From contig CM114273.1 in NCBI GenBank assembly GCA_050084515.1, positions 10,726,001 through 10,790,000 of the forward strand: a stretch of 64,000 nt of DNA. Direction: 5' to 3'. The notes under the pieces were generated by a model. That model saw nothing but the letters and a program-made list of their open reading frames with translations, ran no database searches and had not been told where the DNA came from. The DNA is from Blasia pusilla. Taxonomy: Eukaryota; Marchantiophyta; Marchantiopsida; Blasiales. The position numbers and the translations under genes are program-made. Positions 1 to 11,389 of the stretch are shown piece after piece; position 1 is the first letter of the stretch; every line of letters begins with the position of its first letter.

Positions 1-558
1 ATATAATCTTATCTTTCTATGCATCTTTGATTTAAGATATAAAAATAAAAAAATTTATTCATGAAAAATCTTTTTTTAAAAGTTTTAAATTAGTCCTAAT
101 AAAATTTTGTGCTTGAAAAAATATCAAGACATATTTTTGAATTTTTTTTTATCTCTATCTTCTCCTTTACTATTCTTCACTATTCATGTAGAGAATTAAA
201 GTCTTTTAAAAAAATTCTTTATGTAGTATTAGTTTGATGAAAATTTATTCATCAATTCTTCATGAAATCTACACACATTTCATGATATGTGTAAGATTCC
301 AATCCTTACATTATACACTATTTAAAAAAAACTATGTTAGAGTGAAAATATCATGTCGTTTGAAAAAAAATGTGTAACTAATTTTAGAAGCGAAAAATGG
401 ACATATGACATGAGTAAAGTTGTATACATTCTTTGCGTCCTTTCACACATATTGATATACATAGAGAAGACGCAAGCATACAAAATAAATATTAATTAAC
501 CTAAGTCTTCCGAAACTTTCCTTTCTTGCAACTATAAAGAGCTATACATAGAAATTAT
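1..558. other. AT-rich sequence, no gene seen
   Basis: Strongly AT-rich with many A and T runs. I see no convincing reading frame, RNA gene or repeat structure. It lies downstream of the last visible exon of the LRR/coiled-coil gene, so it could be intron of that gene if more exons lie beyond the left edge. Confidence 0.5.
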
Positions 559-972
559 CAATGTTGCACGGAAATGAATAATTCAATTATGTTTTTTAGA
601 ATAGACAAGTCCAGACATGCCGCTCAAGTACCTGCGGCCCGCATCTGAATCCCCTCCCCCCCCCCCTCCCGCGGAGCTCACCAAGTCCATAACAGGTTCC
701 TGAGCTGGTCGAGCCCGTACTAATTTTGTGGCCGGCACATAGCGGGTTGGATCACCATCAGGCGGGCTTAGACCCGCGCATGTGGGGATCGAAGCATGTA
801 GGGCGGGCTTCATCTGGGCTTTGTTTCGAAGCCCTAAACGGGGCTTCGAAACAAAGCCCGCACGATGAGGGCCCTGCACGGGCGTGGCCATGGGCCACAC
901 AACTGGTGTGGGCTCAGCTAGCCCGGAATCGATGTTGAAGATAGATTACATTACACCTTTGATCTAACTTAT
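559..972. repeat. GC-rich repeat island
   Basis: A block of about 350 bases rich in GCCCG/CGGGC words stands out sharply from the AT-rich surroundings. Its composition and vocabulary match the island at 10,378-10,870, which has hAT-like termini. The left edge has a CAATGTTGCACGG-like string and the right edge a loosely matching inverted string. This suggests a decayed relative of that element, but no target duplication is visible. ORFs running through it are composition artefacts. The exact limits are uncertain. Confidence 0.4.
816..859. repeat. Perfect 19-bp inverted repeat, 6-nt loop
   Basis: Arms 816-834 and 841-859 are exact reverse complements separated by TAAACG. It sits inside the GC-rich island. 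No T-run or other feature suggests a terminator or a known RNA. Confidence 0.85.
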
Positions 973-1200
973 TCCTTAGTGTTGGAGCACTCTCTCAAGC
1001 TCCAATAACCTCAAGCAAAGCATAGGGATTTCGCTCATCCCTAACTTCTAAGTATGACCTTGTTCACTTGTAACCCAAGGTCAAACTAATTCAAGCTAAG
1101 GTCAAAATAACACACCAAAACCCTTAGTATATTGAAGCAAAGATCCTACTCACAACAAACTCATATAAGAGGAAGTATGAAAGCAAGAATGTCTACAAAC

Positions 1201-4200
1201 CAGCTCGGCCTTGCATATTTCCAGCTTTTCCCGTTCCTCTTCCAATGCCTTCTCCATTGACACCATAAGTTGGATGACGTTCTCCTTTTCAGCCATAGCA
1301 TCAAGTAGTACACCTTCGGCGTTCTGGGGTTTGGCCAAGGTCAATTTCCAAGAGATATCACCATACTTGCAGTTTCCGAGCGACATCACCCCACCACCGG
1401 TGACAAATAGACATTCCCCCTTGGTGAATGAGTTGAGCTACTTTACTACCTGCTGGGTAAGGGAAAGCCAATTCCCAAAACAAGGTCATTCAGTTTCTGC
1501 CAATCTAAGTTCTAACAACGCTGCAACTTTTTTGGGAGATTTTGAAAAACCTCCTCGAAAGTGCACATCAATTCATAAGAATAACACGACAATCATCCCG
1601 GGCTCCAGTGTACCTGACGTGCACGAGTAGCTACACTTAGAGCCTCCTTCAAAGAGATCATCTCTGTACTGGAGATACTTTCCTCTCTTCTGCATGATAA
1701 AGCATTGTCGCGTTCGATTATTAACTGTTCATTCAGTTGCTGCACCTTCGCATCCTTCTCCTGTTAAGATTGCAATATCAATGAATGGTGGCATTCGTTG
1801 TGCGAAAGGGGTGAACAAGTTGGTTTGGTTGCTGCAGAAACAATCATTTCTAACTTAAACTTAGAGCTAACGCCTTCTCCGACATTTTCCGCTACTCAAC
1901 ACATGTCCCCACTCACGCAAGACCAGGTACCAGAATCTGGTCCAACTGCAGTGTGAGTAGGGACGAGAATTTAGCTCTGCCTGGGGAAGGATGCAAGGGA
2001 AACTCGTGTGACCTAAAAAGTGACAGGTTACGCAATCTGCACATAATTTTCTTGTCCACCTTCACCATCGCCACATTTTCCATGTCTCATCTGTAGGACA
2101 CCATCGGCCAACTGAGAGAGGACACCCTCTTGATTCAATGGTCAGATTCGTCTACGTGCATTTTGTAGGGGCATGGTTTAGGGCTCCCTTTCAGCACGTC
2201 CCTAACTTTGGATTCTACTCGCTTTTCAAGAAACCCGGGCTGTGAAACCATGGACCAAGATAATATACCACTACTTGTATGCGTAACTTTGCAAAGCTTC
2301 TAAGAGGGGGAATATGATGAGCTAGTGATCCTAATTTTGAGGTTGTTGGGGTAGAATGATCCCCTTGACTGGACCTGGTGTTGCTTGTGCACACCGTCCT
2401 ATCTATGGTCAATGCAAAGACCTCGAGCGTATGTGACGCTAAAGCAGCAGATGATCATCACTCCATCTATCTGTGTTTGAAGGCAATCCAAGTCACGGCA
2501 TCATAAATTGCTTTCAAGTTTCTCATCAAGAACTCCAGTCTGACCCGATATGAGTTCACCTGCACCGTTTTTTCAAGCTCAAACAGAGCTGCTTGTTTCG
2601 TGGCGAGGCCGTCTAACAAATCCTTCCTCTCTTTGGAGAATGACTCCTTCTCCCTGACAATCTGGCTCTTCAGCAGTGCGCATTCTTCCAACAGCTTGCA
2701 CATTTCTGCATCCTTCTCCGCACATGACCACGTACTCTTGCTGTCAGCCGGCTGCTGCAGCCGCATTTGATGGTCTCTCTCCTTCGTATCAACGGCGAAA
2801 GACGCTACCTCAGAATGCAATTGCTTCGCCTGTACATGATCTCCGGAGCGGACAGGAGGGCATCTTAAAACAACAAGAGCGTATAACTGTTTGCTCTAAT
2901 CAAATGAAGTGGCTAAGCACCAACATTTTCTCTACTCTCGGAGGAGTGATGAAAGAATACTACCAATGAAGAATATGAAGCCAATTGGTCGTACAAGTAG
3001 TGACGATAATTGTTTTCATACCTTTATCGTACAAGCTATCATAAGTAGATTGTTTAATAAGATAAAGTTTCCTTTCACGTGTGATTTCGTATACATCCAG
3101 TAATTTCCATGAGTAGATTTTGACTTCGGACCTTCTCATCTCGGAATCGAGAAACAAAACCCGTTCATGTGTTTCTACTTGCAACTTAAAAACGTTCCTT
3201 TCATTAGAAAATGCCCACACCATAAGCATATATAGGGCCGATTGGCCATAGAATAAGAGAATTGACACGACTTCAAAGATTATAACTTACCTCTTCGCAT
3301 AGCACTTGAACAGCTTTGTTAACTTCGAGGCTGTCCATTTCCAAAGTTGACTTTCGGCCTAACCTTGTCAAATACTACATATCCAAAATTAAAAGTTAAT
3401 ATCGACTCACAACTAAAGGCTACTTCAATTGTTTGTCTCCATGTGATGCATTCGAAACTCTTCAAACATTAGGTCAAGGGGAGTAACTATCCCTTCATTG
3501 AAGATTCAGCTTTTTGGGTGAAGTTTTGGGAATCATATAGAGGTGTTAGAACTCGTATTGAATTTGGATTTCAATATTTTTCCGAGTTTAAGAACACTAG
3601 TAGAATGTCCTTTCCAATTCCTCTCATGAGATGACCTTAAATCATTTCAAAAAAGTTCAAAATATCATTTCATAATTTTGGTAGCTGGCTAAACCAGTAG
3701 TCATGTTTTAATAATAGGAGGAGAAAAGACGCGTGCGGAAGAGACACTTGAAATTTGTGCAGTAAGTTTAGTTAGCTAGAAATGGCGAAACTCAGCTTCG
3801 ATTTGCTACATGAAAGAAAATCGGTACCGCTCCTAATCTATGATACCCATACCGATACATAATGACGAATAGATATGGCACCTCGTAGCGAACCATTCAA
3901 TCGGTTGCGAATCGAGATAAACCTATGCAGCTGTCATTCATCGGAGTGAGATAACAGTGAAAGGACAATCATAAGGAGAGTGCAAAAGTTTACCAGGGAA
4001 AAATACCTTTATTCTTTTCCAACCTCCAACAAAGTACCCCCCTCGTCGCCTGTTGCGAAGTTCGGAAAAGGATTTGTGATTCGCTGAAACCCTCCCGCGA
4101 AATCGTCTCCCTGAGCTTTTGGATTCACTGTCGTAGCCATCTGAGTTCTCACCAGAGCTGAATTCGTCTCTCTTATCCCCACACGCTCTGCGTCTTTCCC

Positions 4201-7200
4201 TTCGTCTTGTTCTACGCGGCCCTGGAGGATTTCCCAGAACTCCCAGCGTTTTCTGATCTCGAGAATGGACTGGACCCTGTACCTGGTTGAATTCTGAGGA
4301 GCCAGTGTTAATTCGTGTACATGAAACTTCTTCTGCACCTGTTTGCATACGAGCCAACTCCTGTACCCGGTCCAGAATCCTCTCTTCGAGAACTCCCAAA
4401 CCAGGGCATTCTGTCTCCAGCTGTGGACCGCATTCTTTCCTGATTCCGGAGACCGATTCGATATGTTGTGAATTCGTCGTCGTCGTCGTCGTCCTCCTCC
4501 TCCTCCTCCTGTGGAAACCCATGAGGACAGTATATGGGAGGTGGAGATCCAACTTTGTTGTGCTTGGCGAGGTTTCCTCGTAAACATAGGGGATTTTCGG
4601 ATCCGAGGGAAGAAATAGTTGGGTGTCATCAGCCTGAGCCAAACTGGGTGGGCGACTGCTTGGCCGGTTGACGACAACTGACTGCGTCTCCGAAGAAATA
4701 GAAGGTTGCTTGTGGTGGACATGTGTTTCAAGAACTGGCGACGAGTCCAACACCGAGAAATCTATCGGTTTTGGGATGCGTTGCGGGAAAGAGGGGTAGG
4801 TCGTCGCCTGGAGTGCTGCCGCATCCGTTTGCTCACCGAAGGCTACAGAATCACGGCGCATTTGATTCTGAAGAATGTTTGGACACCGTGACCTACTTCG
4901 CCGTGTAGTTCCAAGACTCTGATGTTCACACGGGATCGAGGAATGTGTCGGTGACTGCAAGGAAACACTCTTCTCACTTCCCTTCACATCTGGACAGAGC
5001 GACGTGATCTCATGATACTGTGGATCTCCCTGCGCAACGTCATTACAGAAATACTGCAAGGCCCATGACGGTAGCCGAGACGCCGTGGTTCCTCCCACAA
5101 CCTTCTCCCCTAGTTCCGATAGACCTCGAGGAATGTGCGGAGGGCTGCAGCCTGCGATGAGCTCGCCATCGAGCTTGTATAGGTGCGGAACAGAAACAAT
5201 GACGCAGTATCTGTAGGCTTGAGCATGGCAGATTGGGTTGGTATGATTGCCACAACTGAATGTGAGATCCACCAAGTTGACGCAACCGGCGAGCACGCGA
5301 AGCTCCGAAAGAGATTCCACTGCGTTGTCTCGAAGATCCAACAGCTCGAGAGAATATCTGCGCGACCAAGACGTTTGGAGGTTGGAGTTAGACTCCGATT
5401 GCATTTCGAGGAGCGGAATTTCCGTAAGCCTTGTTTTAGGAAGCTTGGCTGAGGTAGTCGTTTGAATAGGATCATGTCAATGCTACACAAGTCGTAGGCC
5501 ATGAGGCTATCACTTGCAATTGTTGGAATTAGATCCGATTGCATTCGGAGGAACCGAATTTCCGTCAGCCTTGTTTAAAATATGCCTCGAGTCATTGCAA
5601 AAAGTCCCATGAGCAAAAAAATGTCCCTCGCAATCCATAAACACTTTTGTCCTGCATGGCAATCTTTTCTTACAATAGGAAACAAGAATAAATATTTATT
5701 TATTTTTCAGGTTGACTATTTGGAGTAAGAATACAAACTAATGGTGGTTGCGGTAATTCGTAATTAGAAGTAAATAAAATTAATATGTTTAATTTTTTTA
5801 ATAAAAAATCGTCGTGAAAAGTGAAGGGTACTTTGAAGAATACCCTACTAGTACAAGAATACCCTAACAGCGAACTCCTTGCGTCTAAATGATGGCGAGG
5901 AATAGATCCGTTTTTTTCTAGGTTAATATGTCATACTGTAATTTGAAAAATACATATTTAATCTTCTAATTCAGAAATATATTATAGATTTTTAATTGTT
6001 ATAGATTATTACTTGTTGAGGGGAGAGCGATATAGGAGGAGAATCTCTTTAAAAGTAGTTTCATGTGTTTTAAAATGAAAGCATGAAAGTCTCAACATAA
6101 TCTTCCTTAAGAGAATCTTCTAAAGAAGTGAAGGCTCATAATGGAATGATAACTCATAGTTGTCTTTCAACTTTAATAGAGTTGTGAATAATATTGAATG
6201 TTTATGCAAATCAATTTTTTTCACTATCACAAAATAGAGAATTAATTAAATTGTTGATGGGATGTAACGGCATCGTACCCGGCAATCTTACTATTCTTTG
6301 ATGTTTTTAACTTTTAGTTGCACATGAGTGGAATGCCTTTCTATCATAGCAAAGTGCTCATAGGAATAAGCCTAACATTAGGTACATGAGGAGGCTTCAA
6401 CCCTTTTAGTTGAAGCCTCCTCATGTACCTAAGGTAGGAGTCACTAAGATGACTTTTTTTACGGCAAATTTTTATGTATTAAAATTATTTGGAGAATTTT
6501 CACCAAGGCGTCACATGGATTTGCATATATTGATATAATAACGTGCTTACATAAAATACTACGACATGAGAAAATTCTCAATCGTCTAATAAAGAACGCA
6601 AAAGTCTTTGTTCCTAGAATCCTACATATCAATCGTCACATCATCATGCAAAAAAAAATTTAAAGGTAGGACTCTTGTTATCATATATCAATGTTTATGT
6701 TTTTATTTTCAATATATTTTAACTTAATGCACGAATGAATCGGAGTACGATTCATGTTAAGAATGGAAAAAAAAATTTCTATACACGTTAAATATGGTAC
6801 GACAAACTAAACGTAGGATATATTCTCCCTATGATCTGATCCCCCTTAACAACGCAAACCATGGAACTCGGCTTAGTGATTAGACCCTATCCTATTGATA
6901 TTCAGTGAATTGCAGTAGGGAAGGGGGTTGCCATGTTACCTGGGTCCCCTAAGAGCAGACAATCCATCCAACAACGCGATGCGGTTATGTGACAGCACCA
7001 GTCTCCTTAGAGCTTGAAGCCCATGGAGGCCCATAATTTCCTGGATTTGATTGCAAGACATGTTGAGGACAGACAACTGGGATAAATGTGAGAGACCCTC
7101 CATCCGCTTGATATTGTTTGACGATAGGTTCAGCTCCCTGAGAAAACGCAATTCTTCCAATCCTTCTATACGCTCGATATGGTTGCCATGGAGATTCAGA

Positions 7201-7754
7201 ACTTCCAGGTTTGTAAATCGGGATAGACCAAATACATCAGCTAGAGATTGTAAGCCGGCCCGGTAGCCATGAATTTCCTTGATTTCTTCATCTGCAAACC
7301 GCAAGTTGAGCGCAAAGGTGAATGCAAAAATTGAATCCTTGCTGCGAGATTTTGTAGTCCCAATCTCTTGTCCATGTTATCAGTTTGTACTCAGGAGCTA
7401 TGTTGGAGGCATCAGAAACTAACCAAACGACCCGTCATGTTTAACATATGCAGAAACGTGTGTACAATGCAGAATCAATAGCACGAATCTTTTTTCTAAT
7501 GAACATGCTACCGAAAGTTTCCTTGAGTGGTATTTACCGGAGATGAATTTAGCCGAACTTATGAGCACAGTTGAGACTAGCTCTCGTCATCCCACTACAG
7601 TTCGATACTTACTGGACCGGGTACGGCAAGCTTCTCCGATTTGACATCCGTCGCTGCACAGCTCTTCGACTTTATCTTGGTGAGTTCCATTGTTTGATGC
7701 ACGAACTATCACCTGCTCCTTGGCGCGCGTCAGAAACTGCTTCACTGATTTCAT
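1201..7754 (-). CDS. LRRCC1: LRR and coiled-coil centriole/basal body protein, LRRCC1/VFL1-like (3' end outside window)
   Basis: Spliced gene on the minus strand. Proposed exons, 5' to 3': 7613-7754, 6940-7291, 4007-5357, 3291-3374, 3095-3184, 2560-2829, 1614-1760 and 1201-1323. They give 853 codons without a stop, and all junction phases agree. The second and third exons encode about five SDS22-type 22-residue leucine-rich repeats (for example LEVLNLHGNHIERIEGL), followed by the LRR cap NPICHAQAYRYCVIVSVPHL. This order and spacing match vertebrate LRRCC1. A long basic, low-complexity linker follows, with Arg6-Thr6 encoded by a trinucleotide repeat. Short Glu/Lys/Leu-rich exons then encode coiled coil (for example EKDAEMCKLLEECALLKSQI). 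LRRCC1 and its Chlamydomonas counterpart VFL1 act in centriole/basal body placement; the same role here is inferred from family. The exon ending at 3095 could instead end at 3022. The ATG at 7754 is one choice and an upstream exon is possible. The last visible donor follows 1201, so the gene continues or is broken to the left. Confidence 0.8.
4474..4510. repeat. Compound trinucleotide microsatellite inside a coding exon
   Basis: (GTC)n followed by (CTC)n on the plus strand. On the coding minus strand it reads as AGG then ACG codons, giving six Arg and six Thr in the linker of the LRR/coiled-coil protein. Because the unit is three bases, length changes would keep the frame. Confidence 0.9.
5382..5577. 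repeat. ~55-bp direct repeat at an intron/exon edge
   Basis: Copies at 5382-5436 and 5523-5576 are close to 88% identical by eye. The first copy lies within 25 bases upstream (on the coding strand) of the proposed splice acceptor at 5358, and the second lies deeper in the same intron. It looks like a local duplication of the acceptor-proximal intron. Confidence 0.75.
6378..6432. repeat. Perfect 24-bp inverted repeat, 7-nt loop, in an LRRCC1-like intron
   Basis: Arms 6378-6401 and 6409-6432 are exact reverse complements. It lies in the 1.58-kb intron 5358-6939. There is no flanking target duplication and no recognisable transposon end. Confidence 0.95.
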
Positions 7755-7868
7755 GTTCTTTTCCAAGAGTGCCTGTTGCAAGGTTTTCCGGTTGTCTCCA
7801 GATAAATTCTACGCGCTCGCTTGTGCAGCACAAGTCCACAAAATCGCCTCTCCATCGATCGGGCCTAC

Positions 7869-8020
7869 TCAGATTTGATTTGTAGTTGCGAGTGTATGGA
7901 GCCAATCCATGCAAAGTATCGATTTGGTGTGAGATTAGTGGAAACTGTAGCCGCTGGGCACATTTCATCCAGAACCTCCAGTTCAATTGGTATACGCAAT
8001 AGATAATGACTACGCGCCAT
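7869..8020 (-). other. Possible alternative first exon or 5' neighbour exon
   Basis: From an ATG at 8020 an open frame begins MARSHYLLRIPIELEVLDEM and runs to a candidate donor (GA then GTAGGC) at 7869/7868. The peptide looks protein-like and lies just upstream of the LRR gene in the same direction. I could not find an acceptor that joins it in phase to the exon ending at 7613. Either it belongs to an alternative transcript with different junctions or it is not coding. No family recognised. Confidence 0.3.
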
Positions 8021-8489
8021 CTAAAATGGTAGATATTTACGGAATATTAATGAACTCCAACGACCTTGGCATTTAGGATTGCGGAAAATGGATCCAGATC
8101 TTCCGTCGAGTAGATGGGAAAGAAGAGAAACTCAAATATTTTGACTCGTTCTTTGCCTTTCGTTCCTCCTAGGTCATGTTCAACAATGACGCAGAAGGAA
8201 AGGAGCATTATCAGAAACTTTATGCACATTTCTCATCTCACTCCCGTAGGATTCCTCTCGATGAAATTCGTAATGACGGAAGTACAACACTCAAATGACC
8301 AACAATCTATCTACAATAGTGCAGTTTAAGCGAATGGAAACATGGGATCGCCAGAATCTTGAACATATGTCGCCATTCTAGAAGCAATTGAAACTCCATA
8401 TTCGAATGGAATTTGTCACAGATAGAGAATCGCACCACGTAGCATGTGCCGAACACTTCAAGTGACGCCTGCTTAAGAGTTAGCCGGTT

Positions 8490-9060
8490 CTTGGAACTTA
8501 CTTCTACGACCCGCAAATTCTTGTTCAATTTCGATATCCATCTGTCTGATAATTGACGAAGGCGAACTTTTGATGTTGGCAGTAGAAAGAGGACCCCAGG
8601 AACATCTAGATCTCCGTGGTTCAAGTCCGCCATTCTCATGCCAGGAGGCTTGCACCATCTGATCTTATCAATTCTACGGACAGCTCTACGCCTTCCTCTC
8701 GGAGCCTCCTCCCATGAACATCAAGCTCATGCAAATCTTTATTTCAACATGCGTCTGTATAATAATCAGCAAAATGATTTCTCCTGCAAAGAGGATCCCG
8801 GGTAAGCACCTAGATCTCCATAGTTCAAGTCCCGCTTTCTCATGCAGGCGGCGAGCTCTTCAAAACTCATCAATTCCACGGACAACAGTTCGTATCCTTC
8901 TAGAAACCTCCTCCTACGAACAGCAACTTCATGCGAAATTTCCACAAGCGTCCGTATGATAATTACCGAAGGCAGCAAATGACGATCCCAGGTCTGCCTA
9001 GATCTCCATAGTTCAAGTCCACGCTTCTCACGCCAGACGGCGAGCTCCTTCTCACCTTAA
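8490..9060. repeat. Decayed tandem repeat, ~190-205-bp unit, about three copies
   Basis: The landmark CTAGATCTCC recurs at 8606, 8810 and 8998, giving spacings of 204 and 188. Each is followed by a TTCAAGTCC-like word and a CGGCGAGCTC-like word. A second landmark, a GATAATTxxCGAAGGC-like string, also recurs. On the minus strand the units give similar peptides in shifting frames (RDLNYGDL, ADLNHGDL, LELWRSR), as if a coding repeat had decayed. Function unknown. Confidence 0.75.
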
Positions 9061-10369
9061 CATTTCTAAGAACAGTGATCTAACAGGTCTGACTCCTCAG
9101 TCGGTCTCTCGATCCTTTCTTGGAATCCCACGGGACCTCGCGCCTTTCTTGAAATCTTTCTTGCAAAGTTGAGGAGCGCCTACAACTTCTTGGGAGCATC
9201 CACTTTTATTCAAATCATGTGGTCCTGTCACCCATGAAATGAAACAAGGGCCCCGCGAGGGAAGAAAGAAAAGATGATGTATGTACATGGAAGATCGGAG
9301 TATTCTTTCAAACTGGATAAAGAATTATTTTGATTTTTTAATTGAAGAGTATAATGCATTTCTCAAACAACCTCTCAAAAATCTTTGAAATTTTGTTCCG
9401 TAAATTTATTTTTTTCAAGGTTTCACCTTTTAAATGCCCTTGCCATGCATATTAAAAAAATTAATTAATTAAATGTGAAATAAAACATTTTGAATCAATA
9501 TATAAGAGGTGTTTGCAAATCAAAAAGCTATCTTTAGAAGATGATTGGGACTACACTATCAACTCCAATGAATAGTGTCACTTGTCTCCAATATTCTTTT
9601 GAATAATAATTTATGACATATTCCATAAATTCTCAAATTACCAATTGAATATCATTTTCTTATCTTTTAAAAGTTTAGAGTTATTAATGTTTTGTAGGAG
9701 TAAGATTGGTGCACCATCTTCAACGATAAATGATTCGGAGATGATTCGGAAGGCAAGAAATTTTCTAAAAACCAGTTGGATAAATATGACTCATACCCTT
9801 ATCTTGAACATAATCATCACTAAAGTGAATTCCCCCCTCATGAAAAATATGATAGACACATACGTTAAAAAAGAAATCATCCATTATCGCTAACCAAAAT
9901 ATAGTGACCAATAACAATAAAAAGCATAGAGAATATTAATACATGATCATAAAACCAACATATGAAATCAATAATATTTAGTATTAATGTGCTCAATAAC
10001 TCTCTTTTTTGGTCAAAATATCGATTCCTTGGAAGAATTCTATATCATTACATTTAAGACTATCACTCTTATAATTGATATCAAGGAGATTACTTATCTT
10101 ATCAATGTGAGTAATCAAGTATGACTCAAGGGGCAATAGAATATTTTCGTTTGTCCTATTCAAGTTAAAGGCAAGCTACCTTCTTCAACTTCCGACAACC
10201 AATTTTCAAATCTGCTTGATAATGACATATTAGACCTTCAAAGAAAGAATAGAAAATCAAATGGTACATATTATTATAGGGTTTCAGAATACAAGGAATC
10301 TTGCATTATTAGACAAGCAAAAAAAAAGGAATAAGTTGATAACCTTCCAAAGTGTGAATTCTCATTTTG
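9061..10369. other. AT-rich intergenic sequence with one Helitron-like scrap
   Basis: No gene recognised. Bases 9506-9535 read, on the minus strand, as the 5' portion of the short Helitron-like family found at 27.5-28.5 kb (TTGATTTGCAAACACCTCTT). The rest shows no homology I can name. Confidence 0.45.
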
Positions 10370-10377
10370 GTCGTAAG

Positions 10378-10870
10378 CAAGGTTGCACGAAAATGGACAA
10401 ATCCGTCCATGGGACGGACATGCCCAGCCCACACCAGAGCCCGCCGCGTAGACCCGGGCTGACAAAGCCTAGCCTGCACCCGTTACGTGGCCCGCAACCA
10501 GGCCCGCAAGGCGAGCTTGGTTCCCATTGGGTGGGCTCATGCGAGTCATGCCCGCGCAGGGCCCGCATGGCGGACCTTGCACGGACATGAGCCCGCTCAA
10601 TGGGGGTCAAGCCCCCCCTACGGACCTGGTTGGGGGTCACGCAATGGGTGCGGGCTTTTTCACGTCGGATCTACGTGGCAGGCTCCAGGCGAGCTCCAAG
10701 CTCGCTTGGATGGACATGTCCATCCAAGCCGGCAAGCCGGGTACATCCGTCCATAGGACGCTTGGATGCCGGATGATGCCGCGGGTACCGGGCTTGCACT
10801 TGCACGGACATGTCCATCCATAGGACAGATGTAAGTCTGCGGACACAAACTTTTTCTGTGTGTAACCTTG
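10378..10870. mobile_element. GC-rich non-autonomous hAT-type MITE
   Basis: A 493-bp GC-rich block in AT-rich DNA. It begins CAAGGTTGCAC and ends with the imperfect inverse GTGTAACCTTG. The flanks are GTCGTAAG (10370-10377) and ATCGTAAG (10871-10878), matching at 7 of 8 positions. An 8-bp target duplication and short terminal inverted repeats starting CA are hallmarks of the hAT superfamily. There is no transposase frame inside; the ORFs are composition artefacts. It contains several GGACATGTCC-type palindromes. A dead hAT transposase lies at 31.2-33.4 kb, but its termini are not visible, so no direct partnership can be claimed. Confidence 0.65.
10704..10729. repeat. Perfect 26-bp palindrome within the MITE
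   Basis: The two 13-base halves are exact reverse complements with no spacer and centre on ACATGT. Related GGACATG(C/T)CC words recur at about 10414 and 10813 in the same element. Confidence 0.95.
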
Positions 10871-11389
10871 ATCGTAAGCTTCCTAACCGTCACGTAAGAC
10901 CAAAGAGTTGATCTTTTATGGTGGCTTGAATAATTTTTGAATGATTTCTACAATGAAAAATTAGAAGGACTTGATAAAAATCACCACCAAATATAATGAT
11001 ATGAGAATGTGCGCTAGATAATGAGAGGGTCATGTCCTTCTCTCTCCATATAAAGATTGAGACAAGAAGTTCTTGCCCTAGAATCCACATAAAAGACTTA
11101 TCCGCTTATCCTAGATCATGGTGACTCATATACATAGTTCACTTCTTGACCTATCACTTTGAATATCACTATACAAAAATACATGTTATCTTGAGTTTGG
11201 GCACATCTCAAATGCTCCCCTCATGTTCAACACTATGTCATTTACAAGGTTACACCTAAATTTATCTCTTCATTATGCCTTGGTGATCAAAGATATAAGC
11301 CAATTGTTAGCATTTTGTTGATTTATGCTTGCATATGTAAGCTCTAGTTTATCTACCAAAACTTTCTCTCTAATTAAATAAGAATGTTG

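Noticed and set aside
583-938. ORFs on both strands of the GC-rich island
   Set aside because: Open only because of high GC; Gly/Pro/Ala/Arg-rich with no motif.
4009-4731. 240-codon overlapping minus ORF as a second protein
   Set aside because: It is the alternate frame of the long LRRCC1-like exon; the trinucleotide repeats keep several frames open.
8560-9060. TTCAAGTCC words as tRNA B boxes
   Set aside because: No A box, no acceptor stem and no cloverleaf could be drawn; the words are simply part of the tandem repeat.
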